A stretch of DNA of 64,000 nt from Ostreococcus mediterraneus (Eukaryota; Chlorophyta; Mamiellophyceae; Mamiellales; Bathycoccaceae), in NCBI GenBank assembly GCA_012295225.1, contig WMKK01000010.1, positions 186,001 through 250,000 of the forward strand, written 5' to 3'. A program made the position numbers and the translations under genes. Below are positions 46,374-57,800 of this stretch, piece by piece. Position 1 is the stretch's first letter. Each line of letters opens with the position of its first letter. The notes under the pieces were generated by a model. That model had not been told where the DNA came from. It saw only the letters and a program-made list of their open reading frames with translations, and made no database searches.

Positions 46374-46967
46374 TTACCACCCGAATCGCGACTGGCGAGG
46401 TTTGCAGTAATATTTTTGGTGATAAGCTTCCGCGTCCCACCACGCGGTGTCCAGCGACGCTGACGGAGGAAAAATATCAGTGAACATAGTTCTTTGCGTT
46501 TCTTTCTCAGCCTTGGTTTTCGACGCCACCGCGAGCTCGTATTGCTCTTCATCTTGTGCCCAAATTGCGCTCTTGTATTGCGATTTACTCTTGTACGTCG
46601 GCGAATGTTCGCTCCAAAAGTGCTCGAGCATCTTCGCGTACGACGTCTGGCTGGGGTCGTAGCACACGTAGATGCCCTCCGTGTGCCCCGTGGCCCCGGC
46701 GCACACCTCGGAATACGTCGGACTCTCGCTGTGTCCGCCAGTGTACCCCACGCGGGTGTATTTTACGCCTGGAAGCTTCTCGTACGACGCTTCCGGGCCC
46801 CAAAATCATCCCAAAGCAAAGACAGCCAGCTCGCACCCAGCGGGCACGTTGAACCCGTCGCCCGTGGACGTGCGCGAGGCGGCTGTCGCGGAGGATCGCA
46901 TGCGCACGCTACGCGTGGCATGCGCCGTTCGCGACGCTTGCGCGAGCGGAGTAGCCGCGGCACGCAT
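46374..46967 (-). CDS. MSRA: Selenoprotein methionine sulfoxide reductase A (TGA = Sec54)
   Basis: A 197-residue MsrA read through an in-frame TGA at 46806-46808. Around it the family active site GCFWGPEASYEK appears as G-[TGA]-FWG, so the stop stands exactly where the catalytic Cys is expected, as in algal and some animal selenoprotein MsrAs. Up- and downstream, AVFALG and GVKYTRVGYTGGHSESPTYS, then HTEGIYVCYDP and a YYCKPRQSRFGW tail are in the same frame. The first 40 residues (MRAAATPLAQ, RTAHATRS, RSSATAA) suggest an organelle presequence. MsrA reduces the S-form of methionine sulfoxide. A SECIS fold follows the stop at 46251-46325. A normal ORF call would split the gene in two at the TGA. 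Neither half alone has a complete active site. Confidence 0.9.
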
Positions 46968-47133
46968 CGCGTTGTGAGCACAGCGCGTTGTGAGGACAGG
47001 GGACAGGAACTATGACATCATCGAGACGTCGACGAATATTTTTATTCACAAGAAAACACCGCGCCTCGATGACACGAATACGCGCCACGCACACAGAGTG
47101 ACGGATGTAACATTCGTTCGCGTGGAGTGCGCT

Positions 47134-47676
47134 TTAGTTGATCATCATGATTGGCCAATCGGGAAACTTTGCGTTCCAATAGCGCACGCCGTAATGTTCG
47201 AGCTTTCGATTCTCGTCGTCGAGCTTCTTCCCAGCGTACGCCAAGCGAATCAATCCGGGCATCACCCCCGTGTGCTCGTAGATGACCTTTTTAAATTCAA
47301 CCACGCGCATCGCGCTAGAAACGCTCACCCAGAACGGCCCACCGTATTCGGCGTCGATGTGCGCTGCGCTCGCGACGAGCAACCGCAGCGTCTTTGGCTT
47401 GGGCGCGCGCGCCTCCACATACGCCCCGAGTGGCACCCCAGCCGCCTCCGCCTCGGCTTTATCCCTCAAATACTCATCACGCGTTGGGTTATACTTGAAA
47501 TTCCACTCGCTCGACACCGCCCCGTGCGCACCGACGACATTAGGCACGTACTTTTCATCATCGTCATAAAAGTCATACGCATTCGGTGGCACCTCTGCGT
47601 GCGCGCCAGATCCCCCGGTCCCGGGGTGGTTGTTGTACTTGCTGAACGCTAAATCGGTTTTTCGATACGTCGGCAT
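47134..47676 (-). CDS. Small protein with C-terminal ubiquitin-like domain
   Basis: A 180-residue protein. Residues about 95-180 resemble a ubiquitin-like fold: TLRLLVASAAHIDA opens a strand, then MRVVEFKKVIYEHTGVMPGL (helix), and IRLAYAGKKLDDENRKLEHY with GVRYWN, the typical ...AGKxLxDxxxLxxYxI... pattern. There is no C-terminal Gly-Gly, so it is not likely to be conjugated. The N-terminal part (PTYRKTDLAFSKYNNHPGTG) is Tyr/Asn rich with no recognised domain. Family not known to me. It is divergent from the chloroplast hydrolase. Confidence 0.7.
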   Translation of the reverse strand: MPTYRKTDLAFSKYNNHPGTGGSGAHAEVPPNAYDFYDDDEKYVPNVVGAHGAVSSEWNFKYNPTRDEYLRDKAEAEAAGVPLGAYVEARAPKPKTLRLLVASAAHIDAEYGGPFWVSVSSAMRVVEFKKVIYEHTGVMPGLIRLAYAGKKLDDENRKLEHYGVRYWNAKFPDWPIMMIN

Positions 47677-47880
47677 CGCCCTCGTCGCCGCGCACGCCGC
47701 GTCGCGGTCTCGCGCCTCACCTGCGGGCGTTTCACGGGCGTTTTCACGCGCGAAATGTCACCTCAAAGTGGTGACTCGAAGAGACACTTTTTTTTCAGCG
47801 TCAAAGTGGATAAGAGCGCGCGGTGTCGCGCGCGCACTGGCGCCAGTCCGCGCCGCGACGCCTCGCGCGACGCCGCGAAC

Positions 47881-48933
47881 ATGTCCGCACATGCGAGTTC
47901 TTTCGCATCCGCGCCGTCGCGCCGCGTCTCCGCCGCGCGTCGCGCGACGCCCGCGCGTCGCGCGACGCGATTGGCGCGCACGATGGTGCGCTCGAGCGCC
48001 GCGTTTCCGAGCTTTTTCCCGGATGAAGTGCGCGAACTCACCGAACCGGCGGCGATTGCGATGGCGACCAAGGCGCGGTTGATTGATGTCGCCGTGCCCG
48101 GTCGCGCGGCGGTGGTGAAGACGTCGTGTGTGGGTGATCCCGGGCCAGCAGAGGGCGCGCGCGGGGCGCCGTTTGTGTTGTTGCATGGGTTTGACTCGTC
48201 GTGCTTGGAATATCGTCGGTTGTTCCCGAAACTCGCGGCGGTGACGGAAACGTGGGCGGTGGATTTGCTTGGGTGGGGATTTACCGATGCGCAGGATGGT
48301 GGAATTGGGGATTACTCGCCAGAGGCGAAACGCGCGCACTTGTACGCGTTTTGGAAGGCAAACGTCGGGCGACCGATGGTGTTGTGCGGGGCGTCGCTCG
48401 GGGGCGCCGCGGCGATTGATTTCGCCACGAATCATCCCGAGGCGGTGGAAAAGTTGGTGCTCGTCGATGCGCAAGGATTTATTGAGGGTTTAGGGCCGAT
48501 GGGGGCGCTGCCGAGACCCATCGCGAAGGTTGGCGTCAACGTGTTGAAGACGGTGGCGTTGCGCAACGCGGCGAATCAAATGGCTTACTACGACAAGAAC
48601 ACGTATGCGACGGAAGATGCGTTGCGCGTTGGACGTTTGCATACGTTTGCTCCACAGTGGTGCGATGCGACGCTGTCGTTTATGCAATCTGGTGGGTTCA
48701 AGGTGAGAAATTCCATCGCCAAGGTGCCGATGAAGACGCTCGTCATGTGGGGACGCGAGGATAAAATTTTAGAGCCCTCGTACGCGGCAAAGTTTATGGA
48801 AGAGTTGCCGAACGCGAAATTGGTGTGGGTTGAAAAGTGTGGACACGTGGCGCACTTGGAACAGCCAGACTTTATGTGTAAAACGTTGTTGGAGTTTGCG
48901 GGCGAAGGCGTGGCGACGGCAAACGCGGCGTAA
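47881..48933 (+). CDS. Chloroplast alpha/beta hydrolase
   Basis: A 350-residue alpha/beta hydrolase. The first 35 residues are Ser/Arg/Ala rich (transit peptide). The core has VLLHGFDSSCLEYRRLFP, the lid-region YDKNTYATEDALRVG, nucleophile motif CGASLGGAAAIDFA (Ser in GASLGG), MWGREDKILEPSYA with the acid Asp and a CGHVAHLEQPDFM with the His. All three catalytic parts are present. This grouping includes plastid enzymes acting on lipid or chlorophyll-derived esters; the substrate is not certain. The frame is open upstream to 47755, but the transit peptide begins at 47881. Intronless. Confidence 0.85.
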   Translation: MSAHASSFASAPSRRVSAARRATPARRATRLARTMVRSSAAFPSFFPDEVRELTEPAAIAMATKARLIDVAVPGRAAVVKTSCVGDPGPAEGARGAPFVLLHGFDSSCLEYRRLFPKLAAVTETWAVDLLGWGFTDAQDGGIGDYSPEAKRAHLYAFWKANVGRPMVLCGASLGGAAAIDFATNHPEAVEKLVLVDAQGFIEGLGPMGALPRPIAKVGVNVLKTVALRNAANQMAYYDKNTYATEDALRVGRLHTFAPQWCDATLSFMQSGGFKVRNSIAKVPMKTLVMWGREDKILEPSYAAKFMEELPNAKLVWVEKCGHVAHLEQPDFMCKTLLEFAGEGVATANAA

Positions 48934-49032
48934 AATATACTGTTAGCTCTTTGTTATTGACACTTTCGTCCTGAATGACTTGTGTTGTTCTCGTGTTTCG
49001 AGTGACGCAATACATATCTATTTATTAGCGCA

Positions 49033-50154
49033 CTACCGTACAGGTGACGACGATAATGGCATGTCGATTTGTGGTTCACCCACGAGAATGAAATTTACCG
49101 TGAACACGGGCGCCGCGCCGATTGGAACTTGAAGAACGCCTCCAAACATGGACGTTCCCGGCATCGCGTACATCTTACCGAGCCACACGCCCGGGTAAAT
49201 CGGCCTTAACTCGTCGCGGAAATACTCAAACTCATGGTCATGGTCGGAATAGTCCACAACGATTGATGACGTTCCGGGTTGATTGAAATTCGACGTCGCT
49301 ACCGACGCCTTACCCGGGTACAACTCGACGGGATCGTTCAATCCAAAGATGCGGTTAATCACCGCGCCGTAGTTGAGCTTGATCAAATTCGTCACTTCAG
49401 AACCATCAATTTCGTCAAAGCACTTGCCACGCCAGGAATTGAATTGAAACGACCGACGAATGCCGTACGTTCTTGCGATGGCTTCGTACGATCCAGAGCC
49501 GAGAATGCAGCCGCTGTAACAACCAGATGGTAATTCGCCAGAGAGCGGCGACGCTTGCCAATACGCGTCGTCAAGCAACGTCGCGTTTAAGTCACCGCGT
49601 AACATGGGCGCGTTACACATGTCATCCACCATGAATTTGGTCGCATTGAGCGGATCTTGTCCAAATAGCGCTTGCGGGTCGACTTCGGCGTAGATGTTTT
49701 GCATGAATGTCGAATTCCACGTCGTCGGCGCGAGCGTGTCGGTTCGACGTTGCATCGCCGCCCAACTACCCGTGGTTCCCGAAGCGCTTGACGTCATATT
49801 CAAGCGAAGAAGATTGGAGAAAATGTACGTCGCCACCCGATTGGTGATTCGTTCGTAAATAGACGTCTGAAATAAGGAGTCACGCGATTGCACGATGTCC
49901 AACAGCGCCGACAAGAACGGCGTGTCGATGTCGTTAAGGCCATTCGCCCATTCGAAAAACGGCGACGGCGCACTCTCCGGCGGCGGCGAAGATTGCCCCG
50001 CGGAACTAAGCAACGACCGGCGTTGCGTCTTCACGTCGCCTTCATCGCTCGAGACGCCGACAGCCGAACCGCTCGAGACGCCGACAGCCGAACCGCTCGA
50101 GACGCCCAACGCGAGCACACATGCCACAACCACCCAAGACCGTCGCCCGCACAT
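49033..50154 (-). CDS. Secreted or lumenal protein with duplicated segment (373 aa), unknown
   Basis: A 373-residue protein of unknown family. It starts with a signal peptide (WVVVACVLALGVSSGSAVGV), then a tract in which GVSSGSAV is duplicated by a 24-bp DNA repeat. The mature part has several N-glycosylation sites (NMTS, NSTF, NATK, NATL), paired cysteines (SGCYSGCILG) and beta-rich segments (EFEYFRDELRPIYPGVWLG, KMYAMPGTSMFGGVLQVPIG). That fits an extracellular or vesicle-lumen protein. The frame continues upstream to 50745 but that stretch is antisense to the nuclease gene, so the ATG at 50154 was used. Converges with the hydrolase. Confidence 0.75.
   Translation of the reverse strand: MCGRRSWVVVACVLALGVSSGSAVGVSSGSAVGVSSDEGDVKTQRRSLLSSAGQSSPPPESAPSPFFEWANGLNDIDTPFLSALLDIVQSRDSLFQTSIYERITNRVATYIFSNLLRLNMTSSASGTTGSWAAMQRRTDTLAPTTWNSTFMQNIYAEVDPQALFGQDPLNATKFMVDDMCNAPMLRGDLNATLLDDAYWQASPLSGELPSGCYSGCILGSGSYEAIARTYGIRRSFQFNSWRGKCFDEIDGSEVTNLIKLNYGAVINRIFGLNDPVELYPGKASVATSNFNQPGTSSIVVDYSDHDHEFEYFRDELRPIYPGVWLGKMYAMPGTSMFGGVLQVPIGAAPVFTVNFILVGEPQIDMPLSSSPVR
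50047..50106 (-). repeat. 24-bp tandem repeat (about 2.5 copies) in the signal-peptide region
   Basis: GCTCGAGACGCCGACAGCCG plus AACC occurs at 50047-50070 and 50071-50094, then a partial copy to 50106. It encodes the GVSSGSAV duplication next to the signal peptide of the secreted protein. Copies are identical. Confidence 0.9.
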
Positions 50155-50349
50155 CTCTCGAAATCCACGCTTGGAAAAACAAATAAACAACCACTGGTGT
50201 TCGTTTCGCGTCGCACGTCGTGCGTCTGTGTTCGCGTGCGCGGAGAAATGCCGCGAATTACCCAGCAAAAATGCACACCAAAAAGGCGTTTTTTTGGCTC
50301 GTGTCTCGAAACAATCACCACTCGCCGGCGCCGGCGCGCTGGCATCGCG

Positions 50350-51396
50350 ATGTGCGCGATGTCCGCCGTCGCTCTGAACGGCGACGTCCGCGCGCACGCT
50401 CGCGCGCCATCGCCACGTCGCGCGCTCGCGCCCGCGTCGCGCTCTGTCGCGGCGGCGCCGCCGCCGAGTGCGCGCTGGGCGCACGGCATCTGTCGCGCTC
50501 ATCCGCACGCATCGCGTCGCGCCAAGGCGAAACGCGCGCCCGATGCCGCGCATCCGAAGCACAAGTACTCCGTAGACGAGCGGTTGGCGTATAAGGGCAT
50601 AGACATCGAGCGCATGCGTGCTGGGGAGGAGTTTGAGGCGGACGCGAAGGTGGCGTTCGCGAGCGAGGTGCCGCGAGGCGAGGACGTGTGCGAGCACGTC
50701 GCGATGTTGGCGATGCGTCAAGAGCTTGAACAATGGCCCGCACAAAAGACAGATGCGTGGGTGTTTGCACGGGCGAGTTGTTTAACGGCGAGCGATGTGG
50801 GTGCGGTGTTGGGAATTGATAGACATAGGGACGCCGAAGCGGTGCTCAAGATGAAGACGCGCGCGAGAGCGGCGGAGAATGATTTAAAACAGTCGATATT
50901 GGCGAGTGAGTTCGCGTCGGTGTCTGCGTCTGCGTCGAAGAAGAAGAAGGATAAGAAGTATGGTCACCCGGCGACGCGTCACGGCGATGCGTTCGAAGCC
51001 GAAGCGTTGGCGCACTACGAAGCGGTGAACGGCACGAAATGTTTGCACTTTGGCATGAAGACGCACGACTCATACTACTGGCTCGGAGCGTCGCCCGATG
51101 GCATCCATCCCGCCGGACGCGTTGTGGAGATCAAGTGCCCATTCACGCGACCGGTGTTGTCGAATGGCAAACGCATGCTCGAGCACTACGCGCAAATTCA
51201 GACGTTGATGGAAGTGTTTGATTGCGAATTTTGTGACTTTGTTCAATACAAACCCGCCGGTCGCGGTAAAGGTCGCTCGGGAAACATGGACGCGCCGTTA
51301 TACGTGTGTGAAACCGTCCCGCGCGATCGCGAATGGTTTGCGAAACATTTTGAAACTTTGCTTGAGTTTTCGCGTTCGCTCCCGTCGCCGGCGTAG
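50350..51396 (+). CDS. YqaJ/lambda-exonuclease-type PD-(D/E)XK nuclease, organelle-targeted
   Basis: A 348-residue nuclease of the YqaJ (lambda exonuclease) type. Motifs follow in order: FARASCLTASDVGAVLGI, RHGDAFEAEALAHYEAV (Glu), WLGASPDGIHPAG (Asp), VVEIKCPFTRP (Glu-x-Lys) and AQIQTLMEVFDCEFCDFVQY. Lambda-type enzymes degrade one strand of double-stranded DNA for recombination; plants carry a nuclear relative. The first 60 residues are Arg/Ala/Pro rich and probably a plastid or mitochondrial presequence. In-frame ATGs at 50248 and 50350 are both possible; 50350 was preferred. It is divergent from the secreted protein gene. Confidence 0.85.
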   Translation: MCAMSAVALNGDVRAHARAPSPRRALAPASRSVAAAPPPSARWAHGICRAHPHASRRAKAKRAPDAAHPKHKYSVDERLAYKGIDIERMRAGEEFEADAKVAFASEVPRGEDVCEHVAMLAMRQELEQWPAQKTDAWVFARASCLTASDVGAVLGIDRHRDAEAVLKMKTRARAAENDLKQSILASEFASVSASASKKKKDKKYGHPATRHGDAFEAEALAHYEAVNGTKCLHFGMKTHDSYYWLGASPDGIHPAGRVVEIKCPFTRPVLSNGKRMLEHYAQIQTLMEVFDCEFCDFVQYKPAGRGKGRSGNMDAPLYVCETVPRDREWFAKHFETLLEFSRSLPSPA

Positions 51397-51834
51397 CGTG
51401 TAGCCCGTCCACATTCGGCCAGGATTCGCGCGCGACATCTCATAGTCGCCGCGCCTCGGCCGTAAGCACGCTAGTAAAATCTTGTTGTATCATACGAGCA
51501 TATTTATATGGTTTCAATCGTTGCGGTGCACCTTTATCTTCGCGTGCCATTTCCCATGGGACACGCCTGTGGTGTCGTTACACTTCCCGTAATAGACGCC
51601 GACGTACGACGACGACGTGCGTTCGCCGCCCTGCGCGCCTTCCCACCCTCCCACGCGCGCCACGCCCGGGTCGCACACGCCATCCAACGTCGCGCGCGCA
51701 CGGCGTTACCGTGTCCACTGTTTTCGCGCCAGCTGTCACGCGACGTGAACAAATTTGAATTTTTGCACGGCGTGCGTCACACCGCGCCGCGTCCACGGTC
51801 GGGCAAACGTCGCCGCGCGCGGTGGAACGCGACC
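51397..51834. other. Intergenic region before CABIN1
   Basis: 438 bp between the nuclease stop and the CABIN1 start. A frame continuous with CABIN1 is open from 51508, but it is Arg/Ala rich with no domain, so the later Met is used. Nothing else recognisable was found. Confidence 0.35.
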
Positions 51835-54800
51835 ATGGACTGGTGCGCGTTGAACGACGGCGCCGAGCGCGGGGCGAACGCGGATGAGGCGCACGCGGCG
51901 GCGGCGCGCACGGCGGAAGCGGAGGAATCCCGACTCGCGGCGAGCTATGAATCCGCGCTGCGTGCGGCGGCGAGTGGGGATCGTGCGACGGCGATCGAGG
52001 CGTTGAGGCATGTGTTGGGACACGCGTTGACGAATGATGCGGAGAATATGTCTGCGGGGCTCGCGCGCGTGAAGTTTTTGGCGTTGAAGAATCTCGGGCG
52101 GTTTTTGGAGGAGGAAGCCGCGCGCTCAAACGCGACGACGAAAGGGGGTGATTCGGAAGCGCTCAGGTGCTACGCGGCAGCGGTAGAGCTGGATGATGAA
52201 GATATGATGTTATGGCGTCGATTAGGTGGCGCTGCGGCGGCGAGAGGGGAGTTGAGCGTGGCGAGATTGGCGTACGAGCGAGGGATCGCGCTGCGGCCGA
52301 AGAACCAACTGTTAATGGAAGACTTGAGCGAAGTGTGCTTGGCGGCTGGAGATTTAGACGCCGCACGCGGACTCGCGCGTGAGATTTTGCGACACGATTC
52401 TACACATGTTCGTGCGCGCGCGATGGCGGACGCACCGGAGACCTTGGAGCTGTCGGCGGCGATGCGGGACGCGCAGGCTGCTCGAGCGGCGAACGCGCCA
52501 CACGTTGACCAGGACAATGAGATTGCGATTCGATTCTCACCATCAATAGAAAAATCGTGGGCCATGCTCGCAGGCGTTCTTGCACGGCTGAGCGGTATTT
52601 CATCGCCCGAAGCGGAGTTGGAGAAGACACCTGGCGGTGGAGGCGACGACGACGGCGACGACGGCGATGACGTGACAGGCGTTGCTACGCCAGTGAAGAC
52701 GGTTGAGTCGGCGGCGACGCCTTCGCAAACGCCAGTCCCACCATCGAGCGCAATAGACACACCGCCGAACGATGGTACTGGCGAGTTGGCCAATTTGTCG
52801 TTTTTAAGAGCCGTCGATGGCGTGGACGTGCCGGTCGGCGTGCCGCTAGGGAAGAGTCTTCGTTTCATCTTTGACAGCGAGAGCGAAGCACGCGAGCCGG
52901 AAACCGTCCAAATGGTTGATACCACCGACGCGGCGACGCAAAATGCTACGTTGGACACGCCGGCAAAACAGCCAGGAGTCATCGATCTCGCCACGAATGA
53001 TACAAAAGATCAGAATGCTAAGACGCCCGTGCCGGCGAGCCAATCTGAAGCCGTTGAGCCATCTCAGGGCGGTGAAACTGCGACAAAGGGCAAGCGCCAG
53101 CGACGAGCATCAGTAGAAGGACCAGTGCGAAAATCCCGTCGTCAAGAGGAATTGGATGCGAAGAAGGCTATTGAGGATGAAAAGGAGCGTCTCATTGCCG
53201 AGGAAAAGGCGGCAATCAAAGCCGCTGAAGCCGCAGAGCGTAAAAGACTTCTTGACGAGAAGAAGTGGGCGCCCGAACAACAGATTGCGCAAACTCTTTT
53301 AAAGCTGATTGGTATCGAATATGAAGACCCGACGTTGGCGTTAGCAAAGGCTAAAAAGGAGAAGGTTGGAGGTGATGAGGGGCACGCGCACGACGTCAAG
53401 AAGAAGCATTTGCGAGAGTTGAAAGAAGCCGCAGCGAAAAAGGCTGAAGAGGAGCGTCGTTTGAAAATTATTGAACGCGTCGCCGCATTTGTCAGCACCG
53501 TTGACGGCTCTAACGGTGGGGTCGCGCACGTCGCGTGGCGTTTTCTTTCAACAACTGCGGCACGTTGGCGTCCCGATACTGAAGATGACTGCGCGCCGAG
53601 TCCATCGATGTTGTTCACTGTTGTACAAATCTATGGCATTGGCCCCGGCGACGATTTGGCACCGAAAACTCGTATCTTGCTCTGCTTAGCAGACGCGGCC
53701 ATCGTCGCTGCTCGAGCGTGTTCGCTTGAACAACCCGAACGCCAGACACTTAGATTTGTTGCGCAAGGCTTTTTGGACCAGGCGTCGACTGAAATGACCA
53801 ACGACATCACGCAAGATTTCCAAGCTGAAAGTCTATTCTTGCGGCACAAATTGGCTGAACTTTCCGGAGAAGAACCTAGTGTGATTTCCTTCTACCTCGA
53901 TCAAGCTCAAGAAGTGGCTCCTGATGACGCTGAAGTTCCGGCGCCGTCTGGCGCAATCGTCGACGCCGCGCCAGCACGCTTCACCAAACAGTTGCTACGA
54001 GCGGCGATAGATTCCATGAAGGTGAAAGAAGTTGTCACCGGTGCCGCGTCTAGATTTTCCAAAGGACAGACGTCTGAATTAGTATCGACGTTGACGCCTT
54101 TGCTGCTAGCTGATGAAGATGAGGAGCTCACAGACGCGCTGACTTTGACGCAATCAGAGCGCCAAGAAGCACTCAAGGTGCTCGCCATGGCAGCCAGAGA
54201 AGAAGGGGGTGCTTGTGTGGTCGTCGAGCTTAGAGCGTTGAAGTGCTTGTATGATTTGACCAAGGATTCTAGAATTTTGCGTAGTATGGCAGAGGCCATC
54301 GATAGTTCAAAGCGTGTGCACACAAAATACGCGCTCGAAGTCGTCGAACAACTTGGCATCCAGACGATTGCAGCGTCTCTATTCGAGTTACACTACAGCG
54401 AGCTCGCGAGAGAACCTGGAGTGAAAAAGAACCTGAATAAATCGCGAGTGGCATCAGCTAACATGGAAGCGGCAGCGCTCGTGCTTTCGTGCATACAGCG
54501 CGCTTCAAAGGGAACTGTCAGCGAAGTTATTGAATTACACGAAAAGCTTCACGATAGACTCGCTGACTGCCGATGCTGCTGTGGAGATGCACGCAAAGGT
54601 GCGTTTCTCAAGTCTTCGTTGATTCATTTGGCGAGGCACCGTAATAGAGTGTCCGCAGCTCGAGAAGCCCGACAGATTGCGGAAGAGCCTAAAGACGGGA
54701 AGAAGAGAGTCGGGCGCCCCAAGGCGGCTCAAGCAGAATTGAAAGGAAATGGGAAAAGCACAAAAAGCAATACGAACGCCGATGATGACGAAGAAGGTGG

Positions 54801-57800
54801 AGGTCGTCGCCGCGTGCGTCGACAGCGCGTCAGCAGTATTGAAACTGACGATCGAACGCCGCAAGATAGAGCAGATCGTAAAATATTGGAGAGGTTGGAC
54901 AAGCTCATCGTTCAATTTTGTTATTGTGTGTATGGGTTTGAGTTGGAGCGTCCTAAACGTAGATGCCGGGAAGAAGCCGGAGCCACAGAGGCAATGTTGG
55001 CCATCACTTCTGAGCAGAATGCCGCGGACTTGTGGCTGTCTCTTCAGCCTTACGCGATGCAGAGTAAAGATCAGCAACGCGAGACGATTTGCGCGATTAT
55101 GCAGGCTATTCGCTCGCATGTTTCAGATCCTCCGCCAACGAAGCAAGGCGCGGCTGTGGATTCGTATTTGACGGAATTCAGTGACTACCTCACCATGAAC
55201 CTGAGCGTCGATGAAGTTGTCGCCAAGGAGCGCGCGCTTGCTAGAGCTCTGATCTCACGACCTACTCCAGATGAAGCGCTCATGGAGCTTCGTCTTCCTG
55301 GCACGCCAGCCAAGAGCGACAAGTCTGAAGCGTTACCAAAGTCTCCCAAAGCATCGGTCGTGCACGCACCGGGTAGCTCCAGTTCCAGTGCGTCTGCTGT
55401 TGAGGATAAAATCACACGATATGGCGAAGTTTACAAGACTATGTATCAATTTTGCATCGAAGTTGATGGTCCTGCTTTGGAGAACGCACTTGAAGCAGAG
55501 CAAACGGATTCACAAGAGATTTTCGCTTTGCTTGAAAGTTGCATGCCGTCAGGTGTAACCCCATTTGAACGTAGAAATGTCGCTACACGCGCGGTTGAAG
55601 TCGTGACCGACGGCCTTGTTGCACATGCGAGCGAGGATTTCATGCGCATGTTGAAATTTGACGTCCAATACAATCTCAAGCGTCCTCAGAGTTGGATTGC
55701 TTTAGCTGACCACATGGACACCATTAAGGACATCGTGCTAAATGATTCTGCGAAAATCATGACCGTGGATTCGTTCCGAGCGAGTTCGATGATGGAGCTG
55801 ATCAAGAGTTATCAAGTGGCTATCCGAAGAGCATTGTTAGCGGCGGATGAGGCGTTGTCTATGTCGTACCACGAGGGACACGATGAGACTGAATGGATTC
55901 GTTCACAAATTCATGAACGCCTCGGCCAAGCGAGTTATGAATTCTTGCAAAATGCGCCTCCGCTATACGATGGACGCTTGAATACACTCAACACGAATGA
56001 TGCTTCATACAAGGCGGCTCTTGCGTTGTGCCGGAGCGCGTACACTCGCGCTGCTGAGTCTAATCCTGACGAGTGGTCGTATCCGTATAATTTGGCTAAA
56101 CTTGCCAAAAAGAGCGGACAACCACTGGCACAAGTGCTAGCCATGCATGCGGGTGCTCTGGCGTTACTCCCAGGCAGTCTCGAGGCGATCTATCAAGTTG
56201 CAAACATTCGATTACGTATCTTGATGTCCATCGCTGTCGATGGCCGAAAGAAGATGTCGCCTGAGGATCAAGCGTTGACGATTGCCGTACTCAAGCAACC
56301 TTTCGCTCCGGGAGCGATGCAAAATAGCTGGATTGGTGCTTATCGCGATTGCATCGAAGCGTTGCTCTTCATATCGAAAAATTATCCCAAGTTTCACAAG
56401 GCAAATTTCCGTTTAGCTTGGGCCCGATTGAAGAAATCTCCTGGCGAAATCGGACACTCTAGAAAGGCGTTGGAGTATCTCGAACCGCTCTTCACAGTCC
56501 CGAGAACAGGCACATTCAAAGCAGTGATGGTGGAAATCGACGATTCAAACCTCGGTATTGACAACTCAGGCAGAGAAACTCAGCTCAACGACGGCACTAG
56601 TTCAATTGTTTATGAGGCTGGTGTCAACGAGCCGCGAAGACGCTTTATTGCCAATGTCAGACGTGCTCTTCAGCTTTACCTCGCACTCCTGTACACTAAT
56701 GAAGATATTGGCACCCTAGCGAACGCGGTAGCGTATCTTTCGGACTTTAAGACATCCGCAAAGTCGCGCTTATCGGTTGTTTCTTCGGCGAGGGATGTTC
56801 GTATGTACGCCCTGGGTCTGATGCTTCGCGCCATTTGTCAAACGTTGGCGCAGCCGGAACTTTCAGACGATCTCGTCACTCAGCGCGGTGAAAGAGTACC
56901 ACCTCACACGCGTGACACGTTCCTTGAACATGCGTACAACACGTGGTTTGAGTTTGCTATCCCCGCCCGCGGTAACGTCTCAGCGTGGGAGACAAATGTG
57001 AGCGATGCATTCGAGCAAATTACAGGTGAAGAAATGCGCGCTGATTCTGGACCTGACCTCATCAGGGAGCCATATCAGACTGCGTTTTTCAACGCGAGTG
57101 AAATCAATTCTTCAACGAAAGCTTTGCTTGACTTTGAAAAATTCGCTTTGGAGCACGTGGCAAACTTGGAAGCCAAATCTGACTTATCCGCTCTCGCAGC
57201 GCAGTTCTCCTTATGCACATCTCGTCTGACGGAATGCAAAACGAACGATACGCATGTTCTCGAGCAAGGCCGTGCTCGATTGAGAATCCTCCAAAATGCA
57301 AATAAACTCGCGTTCATTCGATGTTCTGAAACCACGCTTGTGGCGCTCGCCAAAGGAGACATTGATCTCAAGGCTGATATTGATGCTGACACGAATGACA
57401 AGGGCAAGAGTGCTGAGGAAGAAGCCGAGGCTGAAGCTTCCAGATTTGAGCAAGAAAAGGCGTTCGCTGACGGCGAAACTATTCTTATCACGGCCCAGCG
57501 CATGCATCGTAACACCAAGCAAGACTCTGTCACTCGCGCCAACGAGTACCACGCGAACCGCAGAAACGTATTTACGATGTACGTGAACGCTTCCAAGTCT
57601 GGGCGCCCATTGGCGACAGGACATTATGCCGAAGGCACTGATTTACATCGTGTCTATTGCGAACTTGTGCAATCGATGCAGCAATGTGAAACTTTGGGTC
57701 AGAAACATCGCGAACTCGTGGAAGCGGCGCTCGCAAACGAGAGTCAGACGACCAACCCAGAACAGCTCAAGCTCATCAAGGGTGCATACGAAGACCTCAA

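Noticed and set aside
46585-46836. Separate minus-strand frame over the MsrA N-terminal half
   Set aside because: Out of frame with MsrA; family residues in the Sec-containing frame explain the region fully.
50155-50745. Upstream extension of the secreted protein frame
   Set aside because: It is antisense to the nuclease gene and the signal peptide begins at 50154.
51508-51834. Upstream extension of CABIN1
   Set aside because: Low-complexity Arg/Ala sequence; the plant CABIN1 alignment starts near 51835.
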